Shown: positions 1-7,941 of the stretch, one piece after another
Layout: each line of letters begins with the position of its first letter
How positions within the stretch are numbered: the first letter of the stretch is position 1
NCBI GenBank assembly: GCA_011525625.1
Contig: WYAX01000012.1
Location: 744,001-808,000, forward strand
Direction: 5' to 3'
Source: Nitrospira defluvii
GTDB taxonomy: Bacteria; Nitrospirota; Nitrospiria; Nitrospirales; Nitrospiraceae
DNA length: 64,000 nt
The notes under the pieces: generated by a model
The model's input: the letters and a program-made list of their open reading frames with translations, nothing else
Databases searched by the model: none
What the model was told of the DNA's origin: nothing
Made by a program: the position numbers and the translations under genes

Positions 1-393
1 GCGCAACTCCCGTTGTTCTACCGTGGGGTTTCGATGAAGGAGCAACGCCGACGGGCCGCCGCCGCGTTGCAGCGCGTCGGACTGGCGGGGCGTGAGCAGC
101 ACTATCCGTCTCAGCTTTCCGGCGGTCAGCAGCAGCGTGTGGCGATTGCGCGGGCGTTGGTGGGGGCCCCGTCGATCCTGTTTGCGGATGAACCGACCGG
201 TAACCTCGATACCGCTTCCAGCCGCGAAATTATGGGCATCCTTGAAGAATTGAACCGGCAGGACGGCATTACGATTATCCTGGTGACCCATGAGCCCGAT
301 ATTGCCGCCTACGCCTCCCGCGAGCTTATTATGAAAGACGGGCAGATTGTGCAGGATGCCCGTCGTACGCCACGATTGTCCGTCGTCCCCTAG
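1..393 (+). CDS. ABC transporter ATP-binding subunit, MacB/LolD type (5' end outside window)
   Basis: C-terminal 130 codons of an ABC ATPase; the frame is open through base 1, so the Walker A part lies upstream. Visible are the ABC signature LSGGQQQRVAIARAL, the Walker B/D-loop segment ILFADEPTGNLD and the H-loop VTHEPD. The GNLD ending of the D-loop and the ELPLFYRG-like segment at the window edge are typical of the MacB/LolD family, which powers FtsX-fold permeases in tripartite efflux or lipoprotein release. The permease gene follows 7 bp downstream, so the two form one transporter. A periplasmic adaptor may lie upstream but is not in view. Confidence 0.93.
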   Translation, partial: AQLPLFYRGVSMKEQRRRAAAALQRVGLAGREQHYPSQLSGGQQQRVAIARALVGAPSILFADEPTGNLDTASSREIMGILEELNRQDGITIILVTHEPDIAAYASRELIMKDGQIVQDARRTPRLSVVP

Positions 394-400
394 GCCGTCC

Positions 401-1636
401 ATGTCAGCGTTCGTTCTACTCACCGTGATGACCGCGTTGCGGATTCTCAGTCGAAACCGGCTGCGCGCCGGTCTGACGATGCTCGGCATCGTGATCGGCG
501 TGGGAGCCGTCATTGCGATGGTCAGCATCGGGCAAGGCGCGCGTGCCGCGGTGCAGGCGCAGGTGGCGAGTATGGGGACGAACGTGATCGTGATCATGCC
601 TGGCTCCACCACGGTCAGCGGTGTACGGGGTGGGCAAGGCGGCGCGGTGACGTTGACGGTCAACGATGCGGCCGAAATGAAGAAGCGGAGTCCGCTCCTC
701 TCGGATACGGCCTGGGCCAAGCGTGACGTGATGCAGATCGTGAACGGCAACCGCAATTGGAACGGGCCGGTGAACGGCGTGTCTCCGAGTTACCTCACAA
801 TTCGCGACTGGTCGTTCTCGAGCGGCGGTTCCTTTACGCAGTCGGATATGGAACGCGCCGCACGGGTGGCGTTGATCGGTCAGACGACCTTGGAGAATCT
901 CTTCGATCCCGGTGAAGAGGCGGTCGGCGCGACGATTCGTATCAAGAATGTGCCCTTCCAAGTCATCGGCGTGTTGGCGCCGAAGGGGCAGTCGGCTCAG
1001 GGGAGTGATCAGGACGATGTGATTTTCGTGCCCTTTACGACGGCGGAACGGAAGGTGTTCGGGAGCCAGTTTCTCGGGTCGGTGGGTGCCCTCTTTGCCT
1101 CGACCGAACAGCGTGCCGATTTGCCGGAGGCCGTCGAGCATATTCGCGAGGTCTTACGGGCCCGACATCGCTTGCAGCCGGATCAGGCGGATGATTTTAC
1201 CGTTCGAACACAGGTCGACATCGGCAAGGTGCAGGAGGGTACGAGCCAAACCCTCACAGCCATGCTGTTTGCCATTGCGTCGGTCTCGTTGCTGGTCGGC
1301 GGCATCGGGATCATGAACATTCTCCTGGTCTCCGTCACCGAGCGAACCAAAGAAATCGGGGTGCGTATGGCGGTGGGTGCAAAACGGATACATATCCTGA
1401 CCCAGTTTTTAATCGAAGCGATGACGTTAAGCCTGTTTGGGGGCGTGATCGGTGTCATCGTGGGAGTCGCCGGCGCCAGGCTGACGACGGTGATTGCCGG
1501 CTGGCCGACCATTATTGCATTTGAGTCGATCGCGACGGCCTGTGTGTTCTCACTCGGAGTCGGCCTCTTTTTCGGCCTCTATCCCGCGAACAAGGCCGCG
1601 TCCCTGAATCCGATCGATGCCCTTCGTTACGAATGA
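401..1636 (+). CDS. MacB-like FtsX-fold ABC transporter permease
   Basis: 411-residue permease. An N-terminal membrane segment with the hallmark sequence RAGLTMLGIVIGVGAVIAM (about residues 22-40) is followed by a periplasmic MacB_PCD-type domain (about 50-250). The C-terminal FtsX domain has three membrane helices and the motif SVTERTKEIGVRMAVGA. The ATG at 401 is chosen because it begins 7 bp after the ATPase stop and gives the normal short N-terminus; in-frame codons upstream overlap the ATPase. It works with the preceding ATPase in export across the periplasm; substrate unknown (macrolide, peptide or lipid-like in characterised relatives). Confidence 0.92.
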   Translation: MSAFVLLTVMTALRILSRNRLRAGLTMLGIVIGVGAVIAMVSIGQGARAAVQAQVASMGTNVIVIMPGSTTVSGVRGGQGGAVTLTVNDAAEMKKRSPLLSDTAWAKRDVMQIVNGNRNWNGPVNGVSPSYLTIRDWSFSSGGSFTQSDMERAARVALIGQTTLENLFDPGEEAVGATIRIKNVPFQVIGVLAPKGQSAQGSDQDDVIFVPFTTAERKVFGSQFLGSVGALFASTEQRADLPEAVEHIREVLRARHRLQPDQADDFTVRTQVDIGKVQEGTSQTLTAMLFAIASVSLLVGGIGIMNILLVSVTERTKEIGVRMAVGAKRIHILTQFLIEAMTLSLFGGVIGVIVGVAGARLTTVIAGWPTIIAFESIATACVFSLGVGLFFGLYPANKAASLNPIDALRYE

Positions 1637-1661
1637 CTCTGCCACGATCGACTGGCAGGGT
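1636..1661 (+). terminator. Hairpin after the MacB-like operon
   Basis: A 9-bp stem with one G-T wobble (1636-1644 with 1653-1661) and an 8-nt loop begins at the stop codon of the permease gene. There is no T-tract, so it may be a weak or bidirectional terminator between two convergent genes. Confidence 0.4.
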
Positions 1662-1710
1662 AGTCCGTTGGGCGGCGCGATGTGTCTGGCGGCGATGGGC
1701 GAGGCTGGGA

Positions 1711-2955
1711 TCAATGGTAGGCTCGCGCAAACTCCTCGGGGATGGTCCCCAGAACCGAGCGGATTCCCCGTGCGGGCGCCTGTGCATCTTGATTAGCGAG
1801 ATCGATCACGAGCGGAACGATGTAGGGTTCTCCTATAGGATCGTGCGTGATGGTGACAATGGGTTGGTGGAGTTTGCCGGGGTTGATGACGGAGACAATC
1901 GCCCGCTCGCCTGTGGTGAGGGCGACATAACTATAGACCGGGTAAATGCCCATCACTTTGACGAACAGGGAGATCAGTCGAGTGTCGTACTTGCCCTCCT
2001 GCCCTTCTTGATACAGTCGCTGTAAGGATTGGTGCGGCGTCAGCGGTGAGGCGCCGCCGAATCCGGTCATCAATTCGTCATAGCGATCGGCGACCATCAC
2101 GATTCGGGTCATGTCCGAAGTAAAAGCCCCGCCGGTTTCAGCGGGGAATCCGCTGCCGTTCAAATAGGCGTGGTGTTCTGCCACGATTTGTTCCACCGGC
2201 TGGGTGAACCCACCCTGGCGCTCCAGCACAATCGCTCCCCCGCGGGGGTGGGCTTCGTAGGTCCGGCGCTGCTGTTCGGTCAAGGGAGCGGACGTGTGAA
2301 ACACGCGTTGAAGCATGGCCGGCGGCACCTGCAACAGTCCGATGTCGTGGAGCAACGCCCCGGTGGCCAACTCCTGGATGGCGACCAGGTTATAGTCCGC
2401 GGCATGTGCGAGAATCATCGCAAAGCTGCAGGTGGCGAGCGAATGTTGGCTGAGCGGCGCATTGGCCTCACGACCTTGGCTGAACACCATAAACAGGGCG
2501 TGGCTGTTGAGGGCCTGTGCTACGGCGCTGATCGCATGGACGGCATGACTCGCTTCCTCCGGATCGACGATTCCGGTCTTAGCAATGCGTGAGAAGGTCG
2601 ATTGGACCGACTCTTCGAGGCGGGCACGCGCCGATCTGGCCGCCAGAAGTTCCTGTGCCATGTTCGCGAGAGAGGGGACGACCACTGCTGAGGGGGGAGC
2701 CTGGAGCGCAGGGGAGGGCGGAGCGCCGACGTTGGGTTGGTCTTGAGATGTGACAGTCGTGTCGTGTAGGTCGAGCCCTCGGGTCGGATCAATGCTGAGA
2801 TGCTTTACGCCGGCCCGCCGGAGCTTCTCGATCTGTTCGTCGGTTCGAATCAAGAACGAGTGGCGCATGAAGGGGGAACGAAACCAGGCCACGTCCAGCT
2901 TGGCCACGTGCATGCCGATTCGGAGTGCGTCAATGGTGATAGGGCGGTAGGCCAT
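1711..2955 (-). CDS. HD-GYP domain c-di-GMP phosphodiesterase with N-terminal DUF3391-type domain
   Basis: 414 residues. The N-terminus (about 1-65, MAYRPITIDALRIGMHVAKL) resembles the DUF3391 domain that commonly precedes HD-GYP domains. A low-complexity Pro/Ala linker spans about 75-95. The catalytic domain carries HDIG at 203-206 and HHAYLNGSGFP at 261-271, so metal-binding His and Asp residues are present and the GYP signature reads GFP. The known role of the family is hydrolysis of cyclic di-GMP in the cytoplasm, adjusting motility or biofilm. No receiver domain is fused. It lies 53 bp downstream of the rusA-like gene on the same strand and may be its last co-transcribed partner. Confidence 0.9.
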   Translation of the reverse strand: MAYRPITIDALRIGMHVAKLDVAWFRSPFMRHSFLIRTDEQIEKLRRAGVKHLSIDPTRGLDLHDTTVTSQDQPNVGAPPSPALQAPPSAVVVPSLANMAQELLAARSARARLEESVQSTFSRIAKTGIVDPEEASHAVHAISAVAQALNSHALFMVFSQGREANAPLSQHSLATCSFAMILAHAADYNLVAIQELATGALLHDIGLLQVPPAMLQRVFHTSAPLTEQQRRTYEAHPRGGAIVLERQGGFTQPVEQIVAEHHAYLNGSGFPAETGGAFTSDMTRIVMVADRYDELMTGFGGASPLTPHQSLQRLYQEGQEGKYDTRLISLFVKVMGIYPVYSYVALTTGERAIVSVINPGKLHQPIVTITHDPIGEPYIVPLVIDLANQDAQAPARGIRSVLGTIPEEFARAYH

Positions 2956-3008
2956 GCTGGGTGACTGTAAACGGCGCGTCGTCTCTTGTGCGGGTGGCCC
3001 TTGCGGGT

Positions 3009-3671
3009 CTAGGGGATTCGTTCAGGGACGGTCGATGATCCCGGGGGCACGGTAGGCGCTGTTTTCTCAACGATGGGATCCGGGGGAGTCGTGGGCATTC
3101 GCAGCGCGACCGTCAACAGAATTTCCATACGAGGATTCTCCCGGTCCTGATACTTGTACAGATGCGTTTCCACTACCCGATTATCGTTCAGCCCCAGGCC
3201 TTCGCAGAGAGCGTCTTGCGCGATCTTGAGTCCGCCATCGGTGTCCCGTCGCAGGGCCGACGCAAAAAAGAAACGGATCGACAGCGAGAGACCCGCCTGC
3301 TGCAACGTGTGCCTTAGAGTACCACGATGGGGCGATTGGGCAAGCGCAACCAGAATTTGTTGCCCTACGAATGCCTTGAAGGCACGGCCTTTGGCGGAGA
3401 GCAAGCGTCGTCCGTTCACGGTGGCATATTGATGATTCACGCTCGGAGGGATGGGGAGCGTGAGGGCGAGGGCGTCACTGGAGACCCGGACGTCGGCGTG
3501 AATCGGCACGCCTGATATGGCAGCAGGCCGGCTGCGAGTCGATCCTTTCCTGAGCACAAGGTCGGTGGGCGGAGGCGTCACCTTGTCAGGCGGGGGCCGA
3601 AACGAAGTGGAACGAATCGGGATCGGGGCTTGTCGGGGACGGGAGACGCGGCGCAAGGGCCTGCCTATCAC
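3009..3671 (-). CDS. RusA-like Holliday junction resolvase family protein
   Basis: 220 residues from a GTG that begins 1 nt after the mraZ stop. Residues from about 70 on match the RusA fold: LPIPPSVNHQY near the start of the domain, then RRDTDGGLKIAQDAL and LNDNRVVETHLYKYQ. RusA enzymes use conserved acidic residues in this region to cut Holliday junctions; here the usual D-x-D-N reads D-T-D-G, so one family-typical Asn is replaced. The first ~65 residues are basic and Pro/Arg-rich and the last ~25 Pro/Thr-rich, unlike compact phage RusA. An internal GTG near 3513 is an alternative start. Tight coupling to mraZ is unusual. Confidence 0.75.
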   Translation of the reverse strand: MIGRPLRRVSRPRQAPIPIRSTSFRPPPDKVTPPPTDLVLRKGSTRSRPAAISGVPIHADVRVSSDALALTLPIPPSVNHQYATVNGRRLLSAKGRAFKAFVGQQILVALAQSPHRGTLRHTLQQAGLSLSIRFFFASALRRDTDGGLKIAQDALCEGLGLNDNRVVETHLYKYQDRENPRMEILLTVALRMPTTPPDPIVEKTAPTVPPGSSTVPERIP

Positions 3672-3672
3672 A

Positions 3673-4113
3673 CTAGAGGAGGTTTTGGATCTTGGCCATG
3701 TCCTGCTCGACCCGGTCTTCGTTTCTGGTGAGATACCGTCGCCATTCCGACGGACCCCAGATTTCCAGGCGATGGTACATGCCTACGAGGTAGATTTCCT
3801 GATCGTCATCCATCGGAACAAGTTTGCGGAGGCGGCTTGGAATCAACACCCGACCCGCCTTGTCGATATCCGAGGCGCCGGCCTGCGCCATCACGTGGTG
3901 CATAAACAGGCGGCTTTGATCCTCATCCAGGGTGGCCCTGGTCCGCTCCAGCACCTTTTCCCATTCCTTGGCCGAGTACATCCACAGGGTCTGCTCGGTG
4001 TTTTTCAGGAACATGACCTGGTTTCCCTCGGCCTGGAATCGCTCCCGAAGCGGAGAGGGGATCAGAAACCGTCCCTTCTCATCGACCTTGCAAAGGTGTT
4101 CACCGGCAAACAC
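3673..4113 (-). CDS. mraZ: Transcriptional regulator MraZ
   Basis: 146 residues, normal length for MraZ, with two AbrB-like swapped-hairpin repeats (about 5-55 and 75-125): CKVDEKGRFLIPSPLRERF and DIDKAGRVLIPSRLRKLV. The start is a GTG with a good GGAGG site 9 nt upstream. MraZ is a DNA-binding repressor that in most bacteria heads the dcw cell-division cluster and controls it together with its own gene. Here it is followed by a RusA-like gene and an HD-GYP gene, with no rsmH/ftsL in sight, so the gene is displaced from its usual context. No clear array of TGGGN repeats was found in the 150 bp upstream. Confidence 0.95.
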   Translation of the reverse strand: MFAGEHLCKVDEKGRFLIPSPLRERFQAEGNQVMFLKNTEQTLWMYSAKEWEKVLERTRATLDEDQSRLFMHHVMAQAGASDIDKAGRVLIPSRLRKLVPMDDDQEIYLVGMYHRLEIWGPSEWRRYLTRNEDRVEQDMAKIQNLL

Positions 4114-4259
4114 TAGCGATAACCTCCGCTCAGGGACTTATTAGAGGATATGGGAACCTGTGCATGCATCGTTCGATCCCTGGCACGTGTGATGGGATTC
4201 AGGGGTGATGGTAGGAGACATGGACAATCCTGTCAAGAGAATATTCGTGACCCTGTCCG

Positions 4260-4604
4260 TCATTGTCCGTCGGTCATGTCCATCTCATTGGCGGATGAGT
4301 CGTCTCCCCCCATCGCCGCATCCAGATCCTCGCTCACGTCTTCGCCCATTTCCTGCCCCATCTTTTTCATGAACCGCTCCATGCTTGCGGGATCGTTTTC
4401 ATCGAGTCCGCTGAGGTGGCTGGGGTCGGCGAGGGCCTCAAGCCTGGCTTCCTCGGATTTCGGTGAGGCGAACCTGGACAGTAAGCGCTCCAGGTCGGCA
4501 CTGTGGCAATGGGCGCAGGTTTGTTGCGGAGGCGCACTTACGCTCAGCACCAATCGCGTGGTGCGTGTCCCGCATTGTCGGCAACGATATTCGTAGATCG
4601 GCAT
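4260..4604 (-). CDS. FmdB-family zinc ribbon protein
   Basis: 114 residues. The first 45 form the FmdB-type zinc ribbon: MPIYEYRCRQCGTRTTRLV, then CAHCHSADLERLLSRF, giving two CxxC pairs that should bind one zinc. The rest is acidic and Met/Asp-rich (about 60-114) without recognisable fold. FmdB proteins are small putative regulators of unproven function. The ATG lies 3 bp after the comF stop, so the two genes are almost certainly co-transcribed and probably translationally coupled. Confidence 0.9.
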   Translation of the reverse strand: MPIYEYRCRQCGTRTTRLVLSVSAPPQQTCAHCHSADLERLLSRFASPKSEEARLEALADPSHLSGLDENDPASMERFMKKMGQEMGEDVSEDLDAAMGGDDSSANEMDMTDGQ

Positions 4605-4607
4605 ACG

Positions 4608-5405
4608 TTATGCTCGCAGCTCTGGATGTGATCGTGGACCGGACGGAGGCAACCACGCTTCCGGTACTAGGCCGGCCTCTACGGAACGGGCGAGGGCAAG
4701 TACGGTGACACGTTCGGCCCCTGCCTTACAAAGGATTTTGGCGCATTCATTGGATGTTGTGCCGGTGGTGAATACATCGTCGATCAGAAGGATTCGTTTG
4801 CCGGCTACCTCCTGGGGTGCGTGGAGAGCAAATGCTCGGCGGAGGTTGTGCAGGCGGGCCGAACGCGGAAGCGTGGTCTGCGGCTCGGTGTCGATGAGAC
4901 GAACCAGGTTTCGATAGGAGACCGGGCACTTCATCACCGTTGCCACTCGATCTGCCAGGAGGAGCGACTGATTGAACTCCCGCTGTCGAAGCCGGTTGGG
5001 ATGGAGGGGAATCGGCATGAGGACGTCGCCCTCCAGCTCAGGCGGGAGAGTCTGAATGAGCAAGGTGGCCAGCGCGTCGGCCAGTGCAACCTTTCCCTGA
5101 TACTTAAACAAGGCAATCGCATCCTGCAGCGGCGAGCAGTAGGCATAGGGGGCCCACACCTCGGCATAATAGGGCTTGCGGGTACGACAGTCATGGCATT
5201 CGTGAGTGGGGCTATGGCTCAGTGCCGTCGGTGAGGCCAACGGGCGGCGGCATCGAGCGCAAGCTGATCCTCGCAGGGGGCGGATCAGCGTCCAGCAGGG
5301 GCGGCAAAAAAAGGGAACAGGATCATCGGCCAGGGGCTGGGCGCAAGTGGTACAGGGTATTGGGAGCAGCAGTCGGGAGACCTGTCTGACGACGTTCCGG
5401 ATCAT
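4608..5405 (-). CDS. ComF family protein (phosphoribosyltransferase fold)
   Basis: 265 residues from the ATG at 5405 (longer in-frame extension to 5468 lacks support). The N-terminal part has a Cys-rich double zinc-finger-like region (CTTCAQ, FCRPCW, CARCRRPL, CHDCRTRK), followed by the type I phosphoribosyltransferase domain. That domain ends in the PRPP-binding loop ILLIDDVFTTGTT (about residue 210). ComF homologues take part in DNA uptake or recombination in transformable bacteria, but the biochemical role is unsettled. It is first in the comF-fmdB pair on the minus strand, with no strong Shine-Dalgarno. Confidence 0.9.
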   Translation of the reverse strand: MIRNVVRQVSRLLLPIPCTTCAQPLADDPVPFFCRPCWTLIRPLRGSACARCRRPLASPTALSHSPTHECHDCRTRKPYYAEVWAPYAYCSPLQDAIALFKYQGKVALADALATLLIQTLPPELEGDVLMPIPLHPNRLRQREFNQSLLLADRVATVMKCPVSYRNLVRLIDTEPQTTLPRSARLHNLRRAFALHAPQEVAGKRILLIDDVFTTGTTSNECAKILCKAGAERVTVLALARSVEAGLVPEAWLPPSGPRSHPELRA

Positions 5406-5622
5406 TGGGTGCGTGTACGGGCAGATGCGTGGTGGTTGCGATCCGGGCGCATGCGGGAGATTGTGCACGGAATGCCCCCGGGCCTGTCAAGGTTGTGGCC
5501 TGTAAAGTGGGTATGGTATAGCAGCCTTCGCCTGCATCGAGCCGAGTGCTGAGTGTCGCGCAGAGTCGGCTCGCGCACCGGTCGGAAACCTCTACCAACC
5601 CTCATGGTTATGGGCTTCTACA

Positions 5623-6327
5623 ATGCACGATCCTCCTCCAGCGTTGGTCAGCGTGAAGCAGTTGTCCAAGGAATATCGCCATGGCGGTACGGTCGTCCGT
5701 GCATTACACGATGTGACGCTCGACGTCCTGCCGGGAGAGTTCTGCGCCTTCGTGGGGCCGAGTGGGTGTGGAAAGAGCACCCTGCTCAATTTGATCGGAG
5801 GGTTGGATGCTCCGACGTCAGGCACGATTGCGCTCGACGGTCGGCCGGTGACCGAGGCCAGCCCCATGGAGTGGACTCGTCTGCGTCGGGAGTTGATCGG
5901 GATCGTCTTCCAGGCGTTCCATCTGATCCCCGGTCTGACCGTCGCGGAAAATGTTGCGTTGCCGATCCTCCTCAAGGGTGAGCAGGGGAAGGGGATTGCG
6001 GCTCGTATCGACGAGGTTCTGCGGGCGGTGGGCATGGACGGGCGGCGCTCGCATCGACCGAGTGAGCTGTCGGGGGGAGAGCAACAGCGTGTCGCGATCG
6101 CCAGGGCGATCGTGCATCGGCCGCGGTTGATTCTGGCGGATGAACCGACGGGCAATCTGGATTCGAAACAGGGCGCCGACATCATCAGCTTGTTTCGAGC
6201 CTTGCCTCAACGGTATGGTCATTCGGTCTTGTTGGTGACGCACAGTGAGAGTGCGGCGGCGGCGGCGGATTATGTCTGGCACATGCGCGATGGCCGGTTG
6301 GTCAATTGTGTGAGGCGGCAAGCGTAG
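5623..6327 (+). CDS. LolD/YbbA-like ABC transporter ATPase
   Basis: 234 residues, complete ABC ATPase: Walker A GPSGCGKST at 45-53, Q-loop VFQAFHLIPGLTVAENV, signature LSGGEQQRVAIARAI, Walker B LILADEPTGNLD and H-loop VTHSE. It belongs to the LolD/MacB/YbbA group that drives FtsX-fold permeases. The only large permease nearby without an ATPase is the 882-residue protein at 7942-10590, so the two are probably one transporter (YbbA-YbbP-like), although pyrD and a divergent regulator lie between them. No strong ribosome binding site is visible ahead of the ATG. Confidence 0.92.
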   Translation: MHDPPPALVSVKQLSKEYRHGGTVVRALHDVTLDVLPGEFCAFVGPSGCGKSTLLNLIGGLDAPTSGTIALDGRPVTEASPMEWTRLRRELIGIVFQAFHLIPGLTVAENVALPILLKGEQGKGIAARIDEVLRAVGMDGRRSHRPSELSGGEQQRVAIARAIVHRPRLILADEPTGNLDSKQGADIISLFRALPQRYGHSVLLVTHSESAAAAADYVWHMRDGRLVNCVRRQA

Positions 6328-6539
6328 ACATCGCAGGGCACGCCCTCAGGGGCTGGGCCCAGGTTGCGATGAGTCGGTCAGGAATGCCGTTGCAGGCGGA
6401 CCTTTAGGAGAAATGGTGACGTGAGACCGCAGTGTAGGAGGCTCGCCATCTGTATTGTCCGTGGTAAGGTCGTGCTCTACGCAATGGAACGCAAAGCGGG
6501 TCGGCGGATCAACGATTCCGGCCGGAGAAAGGACAGCGA

Positions 6540-7466
6540 ATGGATTTGAGCATCACCATTGCGGGCGTGAAATTCCCCAGCTGCTTTATGAATGCGTCCG
6601 GAGCGCTCTGTATGACGCGGGAAGAACTGCTGGCATTGGGCCGCTCGCGTTCCGGGGCCATTGTGACCAAGTCGATGACGGTGGAACCACGGAGCGGGAA
6701 TCCGGAGCCGCGTTATTATGGATTTCCCGGCGGATCGATCAACTCCATGGGGTTGCCGAATCTCGGATATCGCGCCTATGCCGAGCTTATTCCTGAGCTC
6801 AAACAGTTTGGGAAGCCGGTGATCGCAAGTATCGCCGGTCTGTGCGAAGACGACTTTCTGACCATGGCGCGAGTCATCGATCAGGCGCGTCCCGATCTGA
6901 TTGAGGTCAATCTGTCATGCCCCAATATTCCGGGTAAGCCGCAGATCGCGTACGATCCGGTCGACTCCGAACGGTTGCTCAAACGTGTCCGGCCTCTCAT
7001 TACGGTGCCGATGGGGGTCAAGTTACCGCCCTACTTCGATCCGGCACACCATGCGGTGATGGCTGAGGTCATCGCGCGTTGTCAGGTCGACTATCTGAAT
7101 CTGATCAACTCCGTGGGCAACGGGCTTGTGATCGATCCTACCCGTGAAACACCGGTGATCAAGCCCAAGGGAGGCTTCGGTGGATTGGGAGGGGCGCTGA
7201 TCAAGCCTGTCGCGTTGGCTAACGTGCGCGCGTTTTGGAAACTACTCGGGGGGCGGATTCCCATCATCGGGACCGGCGGGGTGGTACAGGGCCTCGATGC
7301 CTATGAACATGTGCTATGCGGAGCCACGGCCGTTCAGGTCGGCACCGCGCTGGTCGAGGAGGGCGTGGGGGTCTTCGAGCGACTGGAACGGGAGCTAGCG
7401 GCTGAGCTCAAGGCTCGGGGGCCGCGCTCGCTGGAAGCATCTCGGGGGAAACTCAAGGAGTTGTAA
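6540..7466 (+). CDS. pyrD: Dihydroorotate dehydrogenase, class 1A-like
   Basis: 308 residues, a TIM-barrel flavoprotein that oxidises dihydroorotate to orotate in pyrimidine synthesis. The active-site loop NLSCPNIPGKPQ places Cys127 as catalytic base, the hallmark of class 1 enzymes. The length, the absence of a membrane-anchoring N-terminal extension and the loop sequence fit the soluble homodimeric class 1A type, which normally uses fumarate. No pyrK-like iron-sulfur subunit is adjacent, which argues against class 1B. FMN-binding segments IGTGGV and AVQVGTAL are near the C-terminus. A GAAAGGA site 8 nt upstream supports the ATG. Context gives no pyrimidine operon. Confidence 0.92.
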   Translation: MDLSITIAGVKFPSCFMNASGALCMTREELLALGRSRSGAIVTKSMTVEPRSGNPEPRYYGFPGGSINSMGLPNLGYRAYAELIPELKQFGKPVIASIAGLCEDDFLTMARVIDQARPDLIEVNLSCPNIPGKPQIAYDPVDSERLLKRVRPLITVPMGVKLPPYFDPAHHAVMAEVIARCQVDYLNLINSVGNGLVIDPTRETPVIKPKGGFGGLGGALIKPVALANVRAFWKLLGGRIPIIGTGGVVQGLDAYEHVLCGATAVQVGTALVEEGVGVFERLERELAAELKARGPRSLEASRGKLKEL

Positions 7467-7508
7467 AGATCGACGTGTGGCTTCCGCGCAGCACTGTCTC
7501 GGCTGCAT

Positions 7509-7844
7509 CTATCTGAACGCGAAATTCTTCGGCAGGAATCCCAACTGCAGTGCCTGGCGTAACAGCTGGGCCACGTTTCGGACTTTGAGGCGCCGCATGA
7601 GGTTGAAGCGATGCACCTCGACGGTTCGCACGCTGATATCCAGACGGCGGGCGATGTCGCGATTCGTATTTCCCTGCGACACCAGTTTGAGAATCTCTTT
7701 CTGCCGAGGGGTCAGCCCGTCTGAACGTTTGCTCCGCACGGGTGTGGTTTTCACGACCTTAACGGCCTTCCGCTTCCTGGCTGCCGGAGCGGTTTTGGAG
7801 CGCTTCGCGGACTTCTTGACTTGAGGACGTTTGCGTGGTGCCAT
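7509..7844 (-). CDS. LuxR/GerE-type HTH regulator with Lys/Arg-rich N-terminal tail
   Basis: 111 residues. The first 42 are extremely rich in Lys, Arg, Ala and Pro, similar in composition to histone-H1-like tails. Residues 43-105 form a LuxR-type helix-turn-helix: LTPRQKEILKLVSQG, then NRDIARRLDISVRTVEVHRFNLMRRL. No receiver or ligand-binding domain is present. The HTH should bind DNA; the tail may add non-specific binding or protein contacts (inference). It is convergent with pyrD and divergent from the large FtsX-like permease gene, which makes that permease a candidate target. A good sigma-70 promoter lies upstream. Confidence 0.9.
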   Translation of the reverse strand: MAPRKRPQVKKSAKRSKTAPAARKRKAVKVVKTTPVRSKRSDGLTPRQKEILKLVSQGNTNRDIARRLDISVRTVEVHRFNLMRRLKVRNVAQLLRQALQLGFLPKNFAFR

Positions 7845-7877
7845 AAGAATTTGTACCCCAAAATTCTACTGAACGTA

Positions 7878-7906
7878 ATCTTAGCATACCTGGGTAAATC
7901 TGTAAA
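7878..7906 (-). promoter_or_regulatory. Sigma-70-type promoter for the LuxR-type gene
   Basis: On the minus strand TTTACA (7901-7906), a 17-nt spacer and TAAGAT (7878-7883) precede the ATG at 7844 by about 33 nt. The surrounding 70 bp are distinctly AT-rich compared with the rest of the window, fitting a divergent promoter region shared with the permease gene. Confidence 0.65.
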
Positions 7907-7941
7907 AACAATTACTAGACTCTCTATCGGCAAGTGTGGCG

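Noticed and set aside
416-1141. 241-codon antisense frame opposite the MacB-like permease
   Set aside because: Shadow of a well-supported permease; composition His/Arg-rich without motifs.
4114-4259. MraZ box array upstream of mraZ
   Set aside because: Only scattered CCCAT/TGGGA words about 40 bp apart; the expected evenly spaced TGGGN repeats are absent.
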